NCBI GenBank assembly: GCA_013298215.1
Contig: JAAFKE010000017.1
Span: forward strand, 1-62,273
Direction of reading: 5' to 3'
Origin: Cytophagales bacterium
GTDB lineage: Bacteria; Bacteroidota; Bacteroidia; Cytophagales; Spirosomataceae
DNA: 62,273 bases
Position 1 is the first letter of the stretch; each line of letters opens with the position of its first letter. The position numbers were made by a program, and so were the translations under genes. Shown here piece after piece: positions 28,129 to 36,194 of this stretch. The notes beneath the pieces were generated by a model that saw only the letters and a list, made by a program, of their open reading frames with translations, was not told where the DNA came from and ran no database searches.

Positions 28129-29271
28129 CTACCACAACCTTTTGCTGGCAATGGCGGCTCCTTCTGCCATGGCGGCCAATTTGGCATACACGATGTCTTC
28201 GTCCACCGAGCCAAAACCCGCGAAGGTTGAAAAACCGCAGTCCGTACCCGCAATTACGCGCTCTCTGCCCACAATGTTGGTAAAAATTTCGATGCGTTGG
28301 GCCACAAGTTCGGGGTGTTCAATAAAATTGGTGGTCGAGTCTAACACGCCTGGAATCAAGATTTTATCGTCGGGAATTTTGGTATCCCTGAACACCGTCC
28401 ACTCGTGGGCGTGGCGGGGGTTGGCGGTTTCAAAAAGCAGTCCTTGCGGCTTGGCTCGGAGGGCAATTGGCAACACCATGCTCATCGGCGCGTCGTGGTG
28501 GTGCGGCCCTTCATAGTTGCCAAAACACACGTGCATTCGCACGCGGTCGGCGGGAATATTCCGCAGGGCGTGGTTCAAAACTTCGATGTGTTGGTTGGCC
28601 AATCGCACGTAATCCGCGTCGGTTTCGTGCTTAAACATCATGTGTTTGCCCAAACCAATATCGGGCGAATCCAACTGCAACACAAAACCAGCCGCCACAA
28701 TGGCCTCATACTCAGGGCGCATGGCCTCGGCGAGGGCTTCCAAATATTCGTCTTTGGTTTTGTAATGGTTGTTGGGTAAAAACAGCGCAATCACCCCTGG
28801 CGAAGCGGCATTCATAAACGTATCGAAAGGCCGATGGGCAGCAATGGCGGCGTTAAAATGGGCCACGTCGTCTTCGAGCGGAATGGTGCTTTTGACCTCA
28901 ATTTTGCCCACGCAGCAAGGCCGCGAATAGCTCGGCGTGCCACCGCCTTTGGCCGCTCGTTGCATGAAAGCGGGGTAGTCTTCCAAGTCGCTCGGTGGGT
29001 TGCGGGGACTGTCGCCCTCAAAACCCGTGATGCGGTCTTTGATGTAGGTCGAGTAGCTGATTTTGCTCATTTCGCCGTCGCTCACAATGTCCACGCCCGA
29101 TTTCACTTGGCGGGCCACTACGCCATCTACTGCGGCTTTGATGGTGGCATTAAAGAGTTCATTATCAACGGCTTCGTTGCGTTCTTTGGCAAAAACCAAG
29201 TCGGTAACGGCTTTTGAGCGGGGCAAACTACCCACGTGGGTGGTTAAAATTCGGTCGGTACTGGTGAGCAT
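28129..29271 (-). CDS. MetE-like zinc-dependent methyl/alkyl transferase (cobalamin-independent methionine synthase II family)
   Basis: 380 aa, corresponding to the C-terminal catalytic half of MetE and of similar size to epoxyalkane:coenzyme M transferase. It opens with THVGSLPR, then VDIVSDGEMSK, QLDSPDIGLGKH and, for zinc, HVCFGN (HxC near residue 250) and AGTDCGFST (Cys near 345). The zinc HxC...C set is intact, so thiol activation is expected. Without the N-terminal half of MetE it is unlikely to be an ordinary methionine synthase. Last gene of the minus-strand catabolic island; the acceptor thiol and substrate are unknown. Confidence 0.8.
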   Translation of the reverse strand: MLTSTDRILTTHVGSLPRSKAVTDLVFAKERNEAVDNELFNATIKAAVDGVVARQVKSGVDIVSDGEMSKISYSTYIKDRITGFEGDSPRNPPSDLEDYPAFMQRAAKGGGTPSYSRPCCVGKIEVKSTIPLEDDVAHFNAAIAAHRPFDTFMNAASPGVIALFLPNNHYKTKDEYLEALAEAMRPEYEAIVAAGFVLQLDSPDIGLGKHMMFKHETDADYVRLANQHIEVLNHALRNIPADRVRMHVCFGNYEGPHHHDAPMSMVLPIALRAKPQGLLFETANPRHAHEWTVFRDTKIPDDKILIPGVLDSTTNFIEHPELVAQRIEIFTNIVGRERVIAGTDCGFSTFAGFGSVDEDIVYAKLAAMAEGAAIASKRLW

Positions 29272-29278
29272 GATGGTT

Positions 29279-29306
29279 ATGAGTTATTGAGTTTTGAGTT
29301 ATTTAT
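29279..29306. repeat. AACTCAA-type short tandem repeat, copy A
   Basis: Reads GAGTTATTGAGTTTTGAG on the plus strand. Its complement, with AACTCAAAACTCAATAACTCA, is shared with the copy at 36161-36194. Lies just upstream of the MetE-like start. Confidence 0.5.
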
Positions 29307-29337
29307 TTTGTCGTTTCGAGCGACAGCCCGCATCGGC

Positions 29338-29353
29338 ACGGTACGCCGCTGCG
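29338..29353 (+). repeat. 16-bp GC-rich module, intergenic copy
   Basis: ACGGTACGCCGCTGCG matches NNGGNNCGCCNNTGCG, the pattern of the two inserts in the IS transposase. It sits within CGGTAC...GTACCG arms, so it can also form a small hairpin. Confidence 0.55.
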
Positions 29354-29384
29354 GTACCGACCGTGGCGCGGCGAGAAATCTATG

Positions 29385-29450
29385 GCCGTTGTCCGTGCCA
29401 TGCCGTTGTCCATGGCCGTTGTCCGCGCCGTTGTCCGTGTCCCCACGGAC
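29385..29450. repeat. GC-rich spaced repeat of GCCGTTGTCC, four copies, plus hairpin
   Basis: GCCGTTGTCC occurs at 29385, 29402, 29415 and 29427 with irregular spacing of 2-7 bases. It is followed by a hairpin GTCCGTG-TCCC-CACGGAC (29433-29450). The whole block lies between the SDR stop and the MetE-like start, where a promoter might be expected but none is visible. Confidence 0.65.
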
Positions 29451-29477
29451 GACCCGACGACGACCAACGCACAACAA

Positions 29478-30266
29478 TTACAATTCCCGCCCGCCATCGA
29501 CGGGAAAAATACAGCCCGTTGAAAACGTAAAATTTTGGGCAATGGCCACTACGGCTTTGGCCACATCTTGGGCTTCGGCCAAGCGATTTAACGGCGTTTT
29601 ATTGATTTGTTCTTGGATATAATCGGCGGGAAAATTGGCGGCGTACTCGCCCATTACCCACCCTGGCGACAACGAAACCACCCGAATTTGCGGAGCCAAC
29701 GCACGACCCAACGAGCGCGTCATGGAATCAACGGCGGCTTTTGAGGCGCAATACGCCACGTTGCTACCCACGCCCGTGCGCCCCGCGATGGACGAAATAT
29801 TAATGACAACGGGCTGATTACCAAGCAACAACAGCGACTTAAACGCCCGAACAGTCGCGAAAGTACCGCGCACGTTGGTTTGCATAATTTTATCAAACCA
29901 TTCATCGTCCAGCGCGTCCAAATCGGCGTGGGGAACGGGTTTGGTAATGCCCGCATTATTGACCAAAATATCCAAACGCCCGTATTTTTCTTTCACAAAA
30001 TCGGCCATTGCACCCAGCGATTCGCCGTCGGTAATGCTGGCTTTGAACAGCGCGTGGTCGTCGCCTTCGAGGCTGTCGAGGGTGGCTTGGGCTTTTTGTT
30101 CGTTGTTCTGATAATTGACAACCACCTGATAACCAGCACGCGCCAACGCCCGACAAATTTCCGAACCAATGCCACCGCCCCCGCCTGTTACGAGGGAAAG
30201 GCCAAGCCCCCTAACCCCCAGGGGGGGGATTTTTGTTTGGTTGACAGCGTCAGTTTTATTTAGCAT
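29478..30266 (-). CDS. SDR-family oxidoreductase
   Basis: 262 aa classical short-chain dehydrogenase/reductase. Cofactor loop TGGGGGIG, ILVNNAGIT, catalytic Ser in NISSIAG, YCASK as the YxxxK pair, and a C-terminal PVDGGREL. Interconverts an alcohol and a ketone with NAD(P). About ten residues before the first strand ([11 protein letters not shown]) are encoded by a C/G-run hairpin repeat, a recent-looking in-frame addition to the N-terminus. Between the HisD-like and MetE-like genes; the substrate is presumably an intermediate of the same pathway. Confidence 0.87.
   Translation of the reverse strand: MLNKTDAVNQTKIPPLGVRGLGLSLVTGGGGGIGSEICRALARAGYQVVVNYQNNEQKAQATLDSLEGDDHALFKASITDGESLGAMADFVKEKYGRLDILVNNAGITKPVPHADLDALDDEWFDKIMQTNVRGTFATVRAFKSLLLLGNQPVVINISSIAGRTGVGSNVAYCASKAAVDSMTRSLGRALAPQIRVVSLSPGWVMGEYAANFPADYIQEQINKTPLNRLAEAQDVAKAVVAIAQNFTFSTGCIFPVDGGREL
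30205..30230. repeat. C/G-run hairpin repeat, copy 1 (within SDR N-terminus)
   Basis: AGCCCCCTAACCCCC followed by a run of eight G. In reverse orientation it matches the copy at 30281-30306 in 24 of 26 positions. Self-complementary C and G runs also allow a local hairpin. It encodes PPLGVRGLG in the SDR. Confidence 0.8.
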
Positions 30267-30276
30267 ACTATTTTTT

Positions 30277-31593
30277 TTAGTTCCCCCCTCTGGGGGTTAG
30301 GGGGCTGTATCTTCTCACCCGAATGTCGGCTTGTTCTTGGTGGCCTGCGAAGTGTTCCAAATTACAAAGTCGCGAGCAATATTCGCCGATGAGTACGCTG
30401 GCTTCGTCGGTTAAAATGCGTTGGTACGAGTGCGTTTTGATGAATTTCCCCACCCACAACCCGCCCGTGTAGCGTCCTGCCCGCTTGGTGGGCAGCGTGT
30501 GGTTGGTGCCAATTACCTTGTCGCCGTAGCTCACGTTGGTTCTTGCGCCCAAAAACAACGCCCCGTAATTGGTCATATTTTTGAAAAAATAATCGTCGTC
30601 GTCGGTCATTACTTGCACGTGTTCGCTGCAAATCCGTTCCGACTCGGCCAACATTTCTTCTTTTGTATCGCACAAAATAATTTCGCCGTAGTCTTGCCAC
30701 GCCACGCTGGCTATATCTCTGGTATTGAGGCGTTTCAAGACGTTTTCGATTTGTGCTGGTAGTTCTTCGGCTATTTTTTTACTGTTCGTAATACACACCA
30801 CTGGCGAGTTGGGCCCGTGTTCGGCTTGTCCCAACAAATCAACGGCAACCAGCTCACTATCAACCGTATCGTCGCAAATGACCATCGTTTCGGTTGGCCC
30901 CGCCAACAAATCAATGCCCACGCGGCCAAACAACTGTCTTTTGGCTTCGGCTACGTAGGCGTTGCCTGGGCCAACGAGCATATCCACCGCCGTTACGGCA
31001 TCGTTGTTGGCATCGGCATCGGCCCCCAAAGCCATCAAAGCCACCGCCTGGATACCGCCCAAAACATAAATTTCGTCGGCTCCTGCCAGGTGTTGAGCGG
31101 CCACAATGGCGGCGGCGGGTTTGCCCTCGTAGGGTGGCGCACAAGCAATTACGTGTTTCACGCCCGCCACTTTTGCCGTCAAAATACCCATGTGGGCCGA
31201 AGCCAAAAGCGGGTATTTTCCACCCGGCACGTAAGCACCCACCCGATTCATCGGGATATTTTTATGGCCCAAAATCACCCCAGGCAGCGTTTCCACTTCC
31301 ACGTCGCGCAAGCCCATCATCTGGATTTGGGCAAAACGCTTGATTTGGGTTTGGGCAAACTGAATATCGGCAATGTCTTGCGCCGTCAGACTGTCTATGC
31401 ACGCCTGAATTTCGGCGACGGTGAGTTTAAAAGTCGTTGGATTCCACTTGTCAAACTTGGCACTGTAATCCCGAATGGCTTCCCAACCTCGGGTTTCGAT
31501 GTCGGCCAAGATGGTTTCTACCGTTTCAATCACTTGCTGATTGAGTTCTTTGCGTTCTTGGGCGGGTTTGCCCGTTTTGATGTACTGTATCAT
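30277..31593 (-). CDS. Histidinol dehydrogenase-type zinc alcohol dehydrogenase
   Basis: 438 aa. All landmark residues of HisD are present: GQAEHGP (zinc Gln and His), CSEHVQV (catalytic Glu-His), [15 protein letters not shown] (zinc Asp) and [13 protein letters not shown] (C-terminal zinc His). No other his genes are near and the setting is catabolic, so it may be a paralogue oxidising another alcohol to an acid in two NAD-dependent steps, as HpsN does for dihydroxypropanesulfonate. Biosynthetic HisD cannot be excluded. The last residues, [10 protein letters not shown], come from a C/G-run repeat at 30281-30306, directly before the stop. Confidence 0.82.
   Translation of the reverse strand: MIQYIKTGKPAQERKELNQQVIETVETILADIETRGWEAIRDYSAKFDKWNPTTFKLTVAEIQACIDSLTAQDIADIQFAQTQIKRFAQIQMMGLRDVEVETLPGVILGHKNIPMNRVGAYVPGGKYPLLASAHMGILTAKVAGVKHVIACAPPYEGKPAAAIVAAQHLAGADEIYVLGGIQAVALMALGADADANNDAVTAVDMLVGPGNAYVAEAKRQLFGRVGIDLLAGPTETMVICDDTVDSELVAVDLLGQAEHGPNSPVVCITNSKKIAEELPAQIENVLKRLNTRDIASVAWQDYGEIILCDTKEEMLAESERICSEHVQVMTDDDDYFFKNMTNYGALFLGARTNVSYGDKVIGTNHTLPTKRAGRYTGGLWVGKFIKTHSYQRILTDEASVLIGEYCSRLCNLEHFAGHQEQADIRVRRYSPLTPRGGN
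30281..30306. repeat. C/G-run hairpin repeat, copy 2 (end of HisD-like gene)
   Basis: TTCCCCCCTCTGGGGG then TTAGGGGGCT; the inverted partner of 30205-30230, 50 bases away. It supplies the last codons of the HisD-like protein. The pair could fold the mRNA across the stop and next start into one long stem. Confidence 0.8.
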
Positions 31594-31602
31594 TGTTAAT
31601 TT

Positions 31603-33192
31603 TTATTTTCCAATGTAATATAAAAACCCGCAAACGATTAGAAAATAGGCGATTAGCAGGTAAGATTTGTTTTCAAATTTGCCAGGAATCACGTAATAAC
31701 CTTCTTCGGTTTCCGATAATTTGTTGTTGATAAAATGCTGTTTTTGACCTTTCACCGTAAATTTTTCGATGCCCACGGGCTTTTCACCAAACACAAAACT
31801 GGCGGCGTAGCCCACCGAAGTTGTTACCACAAAACCAAAAAGGCTGTACCACATCCAAAAAATATCGGTGAAAGTGGCAATCAAAAGCACCACCACAATG
31901 CCCAAAACCAGCCCGATATTGGCCCCGATTTCGTTGGTACGTTGCGTAAAAATACCCAAAATAAATACGCTCAACGTGGAGCCAACGGTGTAAGAACCGT
32001 ACTTACTGATGGCTTCCAAGAGGCTCAAATTATTATTTTGGGACATTAAAACGGCCACTCCCGCCAAAATCCCGCCAAAAACAAAGGTCGAAATTTTGGC
32101 CACCCGCATCTTGGTTTCTTCCGATGCCGATTTGTTGATGGCTTTTTCGTAAATGTCTTTCACGTAAACCGTCGCCATTGAGTTGAGCGAAGCCACCATG
32201 CTGCCGATGCCCGCCGCAAAAATAGCGGCCACGATTAGCCCCAAAAATCCGCTCGGCACGTTGTCCAAAAACGTAACGTAAACGTCGTTGGGTTTGGCAA
32301 ATTGTTTGCCGCCGTAAAACACAAAAAGCAACAATCCCAACGCCAAAAACAGCAGCATTTGGGCCACAATCACAAATCCCGTCGAAAAAAGCGACAGTTT
32401 GAGGTTGCGCATACTTTTGGCGGCCAACATTCGCTGCACTTGGGCTTGGTTGCCCCCAAAATAAGAAATATGCAAAATCAGTCCGCCGATAATACCCGCC
32501 CAAAGCGTGTTGGGCGTGGTGAAATCCATCGTAAAATCAATCGCTTTGAGCTTCCCCGCTTTCTGCACGATGTCGTAGGCAACGGGCATCGAAACGGGCA
32601 ATTTGGTGATGGCAATGACAAACGACGTAACAATGCCAATCCAAAGAATGGCAATCTGCAACACATCAATCCAAATCACGGCGGTCAGTCCGCCGAGCGT
32701 GGTTACGAAGATGGCGAAGGTCATCATCAGAATCGTAATCGTAATGTCCAGCCCCGTAATGTGCGACAAGACAATGGACGGGGCGAGAATCACAACCCCC
32801 ATGATGGTCAGTAGTTTAAATAAAAAAGTAGCCGCCAGCAACGTGCGGGACAAGGCCCCAAAACGCCCTTCGACGTATTCGTAAATGGACACCACACCGC
32901 TGTTATAAAAAAACGGCACGAGCGTTCCGCCGATAAACCACATCACAATCGGAATGTTGAGTGTGAGGACAATCGGGGCCAAACCAGCGGTGTAAGCCCA
33001 GCCAGGTGCGCCAATAAACGTAACGGCACTGACCTGCGTGGCAATAACCGACCCCGCAATGGCCCACCAAGCAAACTCTTTTCCGCCCGAAAAATACTCG
33101 TCGGAAGTACTGGTTTTTTTGTTCAGAAAAATCCCAAAGGCGAGCGTTCCTGCGAAATAAATTCCCGCAATAATCCAATCTAATGCTGCCAT
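31603..33192 (-). CDS. Sodium:solute symporter (SSS family)
   Basis: 529 aa, about thirteen membrane helices. MAALDWIIAGIYFAGTLAFGIFLNKKTSTSDEYFSGGKEFAWWAIAGSVIATQVSAVTFIGAPG is the typical N-terminus; the Na+-site region near VAAIFAAGIGSMVASLNSMATVYVKDIYE is in helix 8. Imports a small polar solute with sodium. Overlaps the NTF2-repeat gene by 13 bases and precedes the HisD-like gene by 9, so it is probably the uptake step of this pathway. Confidence 0.92.
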   Translation of the reverse strand: MAALDWIIAGIYFAGTLAFGIFLNKKTSTSDEYFSGGKEFAWWAIAGSVIATQVSAVTFIGAPGWAYTAGLAPIVLTLNIPIVMWFIGGTLVPFFYNSGVVSIYEYVEGRFGALSRTLLAATFLFKLLTIMGVVILAPSIVLSHITGLDITITILMMTFAIFVTTLGGLTAVIWIDVLQIAILWIGIVTSFVIAITKLPVSMPVAYDIVQKAGKLKAIDFTMDFTTPNTLWAGIIGGLILHISYFGGNQAQVQRMLAAKSMRNLKLSLFSTGFVIVAQMLLFLALGLLLFVFYGGKQFAKPNDVYVTFLDNVPSGFLGLIVAAIFAAGIGSMVASLNSMATVYVKDIYEKAINKSASEETKMRVAKISTFVFGGILAGVAVLMSQNNNLSLLEAISKYGSYTVGSTLSVFILGIFTQRTNEIGANIGLVLGIVVVLLIATFTDIFWMWYSLFGFVVTTSVGYAASFVFGEKPVGIEKFTVKGQKQHFINNKLSETEEGYYVIPGKFENKSYLLIAYFLIVCGFLYYIGK

Positions 33193-35234
33193 GAGAGGGT
33201 TTTTTGTTTAACGAGTTCAAAAACGTCAATGTCGAGTTGCAACAGCAAATCAATTTTGTCGATAAACACCCAATTTTCTTTCAGCATATCGCCTTCGCGG
33301 TGCCACCAGTCCATGACGCGCATCGTAATTTTGCGGTCGGTGGCCGCAATTCCCATCCAATCGTCGCCACCGTGGGTTGCATAAATACTGGGCCAACCCG
33401 TTGAGCATGAGTAGTGTCCGTCGCCAAAACGGGCTTTGTGATTGCCGCCTTTGCGGTCGGGGAAGCCTTTGAGAAACGGTTTTTGGTGGTATTCTTGAAA
33501 ACCTTTCAAGCCACGGGTCGAACCCGTACCTGCGGGGCCGTACCACATCATGTTGGGATGCCAAAACAGGTGCATTTCCATCGTTTCGAGGTCTTTTCCG
33601 TTGAATTTCATCAGACCTTTTATCATATCTTCGGTCAGTTGCAGCGATTTTCGGCCTTCTTCGGGGTCGCTTGGGTAGGTCAGCACGCCGTCGCCCGTGG
33701 CGGGGCCTGGAATCATAATCTCGACCGCGCGGTTTGGAAACAAGTTAATTCCCGCCTGTTTTAGCACGTCGAGCATATCCAAAATGCAGTAGGCAGTCTG
33801 AATTTTTCCGTCTTCTATTTCGTAAAAAAGCCCGTATCTAATAAACGCAACTTGGTTAGTGGGCTGAATATCAAGCCATTCTTGCTCAAACGTACCCGTT
33901 AAATTTCCCGTGATACTCACCCAATCTTTGCCTTGAAAATGCCCCGCCATCAAAATATACGGCTCGTCGGACAAATCGGGAAAAGCTCGCAGTAATGGCT
34001 CCCAAAACTGACCGAAAACAGCATCTACCCCCTTCAATTCATCGAAGGGTTTTGAACCATTCCACGAAACGATCGGCGAAAAATAGGTGTTCAAGACCGT
34101 TTTTAAGTCTTTTTTCTGGGCAATCGCGGCGTTGGTATCGGCAATAAACTGGGCAATCAGGGCTTTGTTTTGGTCATGAATCGAAAGCGGTTTAATGGCC
34201 GTTTCGGTGGCAGCAGTTGGCGTGGCATGAATCTGACACAGCACGTCGAAGGCATCAAAAACGTCCCATTGGGTTTTGATTTTTCCGTCAATTACCACAA
34301 AATGGCTGATGCCCAAAATATCAACGGCCTTGCCCGACGGCGTTCCAAAAAAACCGTTGCCGCTGTGCAAACCCGTCAGCCGCCAACGCACGGCCACCTC
34401 GTCGTGTTGCTCGCCCGCGTTGGTCATCACCCGTTCCACTTGCAGGCTTCCCTGCGGAATGGAAGCAAACAAATTTATCAAAAACCCCTGAATTTGGGCC
34501 ACACCCCGATAATCTTGCTCGCAAATGCCGTGCACCGTCGCTGTTGGGTGGTAGTAGTCCGAGATTTGGTTGAAATACCGCGCGTTCCAAACGTTTTGAA
34601 ACAAGTTATACACCAACGTTCCGCTGTTTTTTTGGCCGTTTTCTCGCACAATCGGGGTAAATTGTCCCGTTCTGTTTTCGCCAATAAATGGCGCAGAGAA
34701 AAGCGGCTTGTTGGCGTACCTTTTTGATTGTTTGGCCAACGCAACGGGGTCGTAGCCAAGCTGTTGAATCAAGTGCAGGTTATCTCTTACTAACCATTCT
34801 TCCTCAATTTTATTTGCCGAAACTACGCAATCGGCAATGGTGCGGAAGAAGGCTTTTTTGCCAGTGGGTGGCCCAAAAGCCGAGTTCCCCAAGTTGGTAG
34901 CCGTTGAGCCAATTCGGTGCGAAGTGTAAAATTTGTCGCCCTGTTCTGCCGACCAAACCACGGCCTCGCCCACCAATCTACGGTCGGGAAAGCCATGCAG
35001 CGTTTCCATCGTTCCCGCCACCACCGAGTTGATGCCGTGAATGGTTGTTGCGCCCGTAAAAAGCGTAATTCCCTCAGCGTAAGTGTCGTAGATAACACCA
35101 ATACCGCGTTCTTCCCAAATTTCGTGGGTTATTTTTAGAATATAATCAACAATGTCGTGGTACTTTGGGTCAAAACCAACGAGTTCTTGTTTGCTGCCGT
35201 TGAGCTGTTTGGCGGTGTGAAAAATCGAGTTCAT
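33180..35234 (-). CDS. Protein of four tandem NTF2/SnoaL-like repeats
   Basis: 684 aa with no signal peptide. Four repeats, each about 130-145 residues, can be seen at roughly 25-165, 215-345, 365-505 and 540-678. Each ends with a related strand-helix motif: EEEWLVRDNLHLIQQLG, KTQWDVFDAFDVLCQI, TAYCILDMLDVLKQAG and KENWVFIDKIDLLLQLD. The pattern, together with GFPDR and LFASIP blocks, suggests the cone-shaped NTF2/SnoaL fold used by cyclases, isomerases and some epoxide hydrolases. Most relatives have one domain and dimerise; four in one chain is unusual. Enzymatic role unknown; it is embedded between an aldolase and a transporter gene of the island. Confidence 0.75.
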   Translation of the reverse strand: MNSIFHTAKQLNGSKQELVGFDPKYHDIVDYILKITHEIWEERGIGVIYDTYAEGITLFTGATTIHGINSVVAGTMETLHGFPDRRLVGEAVVWSAEQGDKFYTSHRIGSTATNLGNSAFGPPTGKKAFFRTIADCVVSANKIEEEWLVRDNLHLIQQLGYDPVALAKQSKRYANKPLFSAPFIGENRTGQFTPIVRENGQKNSGTLVYNLFQNVWNARYFNQISDYYHPTATVHGICEQDYRGVAQIQGFLINLFASIPQGSLQVERVMTNAGEQHDEVAVRWRLTGLHSGNGFFGTPSGKAVDILGISHFVVIDGKIKTQWDVFDAFDVLCQIHATPTAATETAIKPLSIHDQNKALIAQFIADTNAAIAQKKDLKTVLNTYFSPIVSWNGSKPFDELKGVDAVFGQFWEPLLRAFPDLSDEPYILMAGHFQGKDWVSITGNLTGTFEQEWLDIQPTNQVAFIRYGLFYEIEDGKIQTAYCILDMLDVLKQAGINLFPNRAVEIMIPGPATGDGVLTYPSDPEEGRKSLQLTEDMIKGLMKFNGKDLETMEMHLFWHPNMMWYGPAGTGSTRGLKGFQEYHQKPFLKGFPDRKGGNHKARFGDGHYSCSTGWPSIYATHGGDDWMGIAATDRKITMRVMDWWHREGDMLKENWVFIDKIDLLLQLDIDVFELVKQKTLSWQH

Positions 35235-35269
35235 TTTGATATTATCAAGAGGTAGGAGATATTTAATGG

Positions 35270-36034
35270 TTATTTATTTCGCAGTTCTTTGACCAATTGC
35301 GTGGCGTATTCGCTCAAAATCATGCTGTCCGATTTGAGCGTTATAAATCGAAAACCTTGCGCCATCAGTTGCTTACATTCGGCCACTGACGTTGAAAAAA
35401 TGCCTGGCACAACACCGTGTTTTTGGCAACTCGCCACGATTGTTTTCAGGGCATCGTCCATCATTGGTTGCGTGGTTTGGTCGGCGGTTATTTTTCCAGT
35501 GAGCGATAAAAGCAAGTCTGCCGAACCCACAAAAATCGAATCCAAGCCCTTCACCGAGGCTATTTCGTCAATGTTGGCCAAGGCTTCGGCGGTTTCGACC
35601 ATCGCCATCGTAATAATTTCGTCGTTGGCGTGCAGGCCGTAGTCTGCTCCGCCATAAACCCGCGCCCGCGTTGGCCCAAAACTTCGGTAGCCCACTGGCG
35701 GGTATTTACAGGCGTTCACGAAGGCTTCGCACTGCGTTTTGGTATCAATCATGGGGCAAATCATGCCGTAAGCACCGCCGTCGAGCAGCCGCATTATCTG
35801 GCCTGGGTCGTTCCAATTTGAGCGGGCAATCGGCACGGTTTCGGTCGTAGAAATGGCCTGCAACAGTTGAATGGCGGTTTCCATGCTGTGCAAACCGTGC
35901 TGCATATCCACCGTTACGCTGTCCCAACCCGCGTGGGCCATCAACTCCGCCGACCAGCTACTCGGAATGTGCAGCCACCCGTTCAGCACCGTCCCACCCG
36001 CTTGCCATATTTGCTTTATTTTATTTTTACGCAT
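35270..36034 (-). CDS. HpcH/HpaI-type aldolase
   Basis: 254 aa TIM-barrel class II pyruvate aldolase. VTVDMQHG provides the active His, IARSNW the Arg, and MVETAEALANID plus IFVGSADLLLSL the metal Glu and Asp. Cleaves a 2-keto-4-hydroxy acid to pyruvate and an aldehyde, with a divalent metal. Gap of 35 bases to the NTF2-repeat gene downstream. Probably a late C-C cleavage step of the pathway. Confidence 0.9.
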   Translation of the reverse strand: MRKNKIKQIWQAGGTVLNGWLHIPSSWSAELMAHAGWDSVTVDMQHGLHSMETAIQLLQAISTTETVPIARSNWNDPGQIMRLLDGGAYGMICPMIDTKTQCEAFVNACKYPPVGYRSFGPTRARVYGGADYGLHANDEIITMAMVETAEALANIDEIASVKGLDSIFVGSADLLLSLTGKITADQTTQPMMDDALKTIVASCQKHGVVPGIFSTSVAECKQLMAQGFRFITLKSDSMILSEYATQLVKELRNK

Positions 36035-36047
36035 TTGGGGGGAATGG

Positions 36048-36071
36048 TTTTGAGTGGTTGAGTTATTGAAT
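36048..36071. repeat. AACTCAA-type short repeat, copy B
   Basis: TTTTGAGTGGTTGAGTTATT on the plus strand; faces the inverted copy at 36161-36194 across 90 bases between the aldolase and hydrolase genes. Confidence 0.45.
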
Positions 36072-36160
36072 AAAATTAGCGTTTTGTCATTCTAATAAAA
36101 GAAAAATATAAGTAAGTTGTCAATTATAAATAGCTGGTAATCAAGTGTTACTTATTTATT

Positions 36161-36194
36161 CACTCAATGACTCAAAACTCAATAACTCAAAACT
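36161..36194. repeat. AACTCAA-type short tandem repeat, copy C
   Basis: Four near-copies of ACTCAAT/ACTCAAA in tandem. Shares AACTCAAAACTCAATAACTC, in inverse orientation, with copy A 7 kb away. It abuts the stop of the alpha/beta hydrolase gene. Confidence 0.55.

Noticed and set aside
29385-29450. Small structured RNA gene in the repeat block
   Set aside because: Repeats and a 7-bp hairpin alone do not make an RNA gene; no promoter or terminator is visible.
30277-31593. Histidine biosynthesis operon
   Set aside because: No hisG, hisC, hisB or other his genes lie near, and all neighbours are catabolic or transport genes; the biosynthetic role is left open but not favoured.
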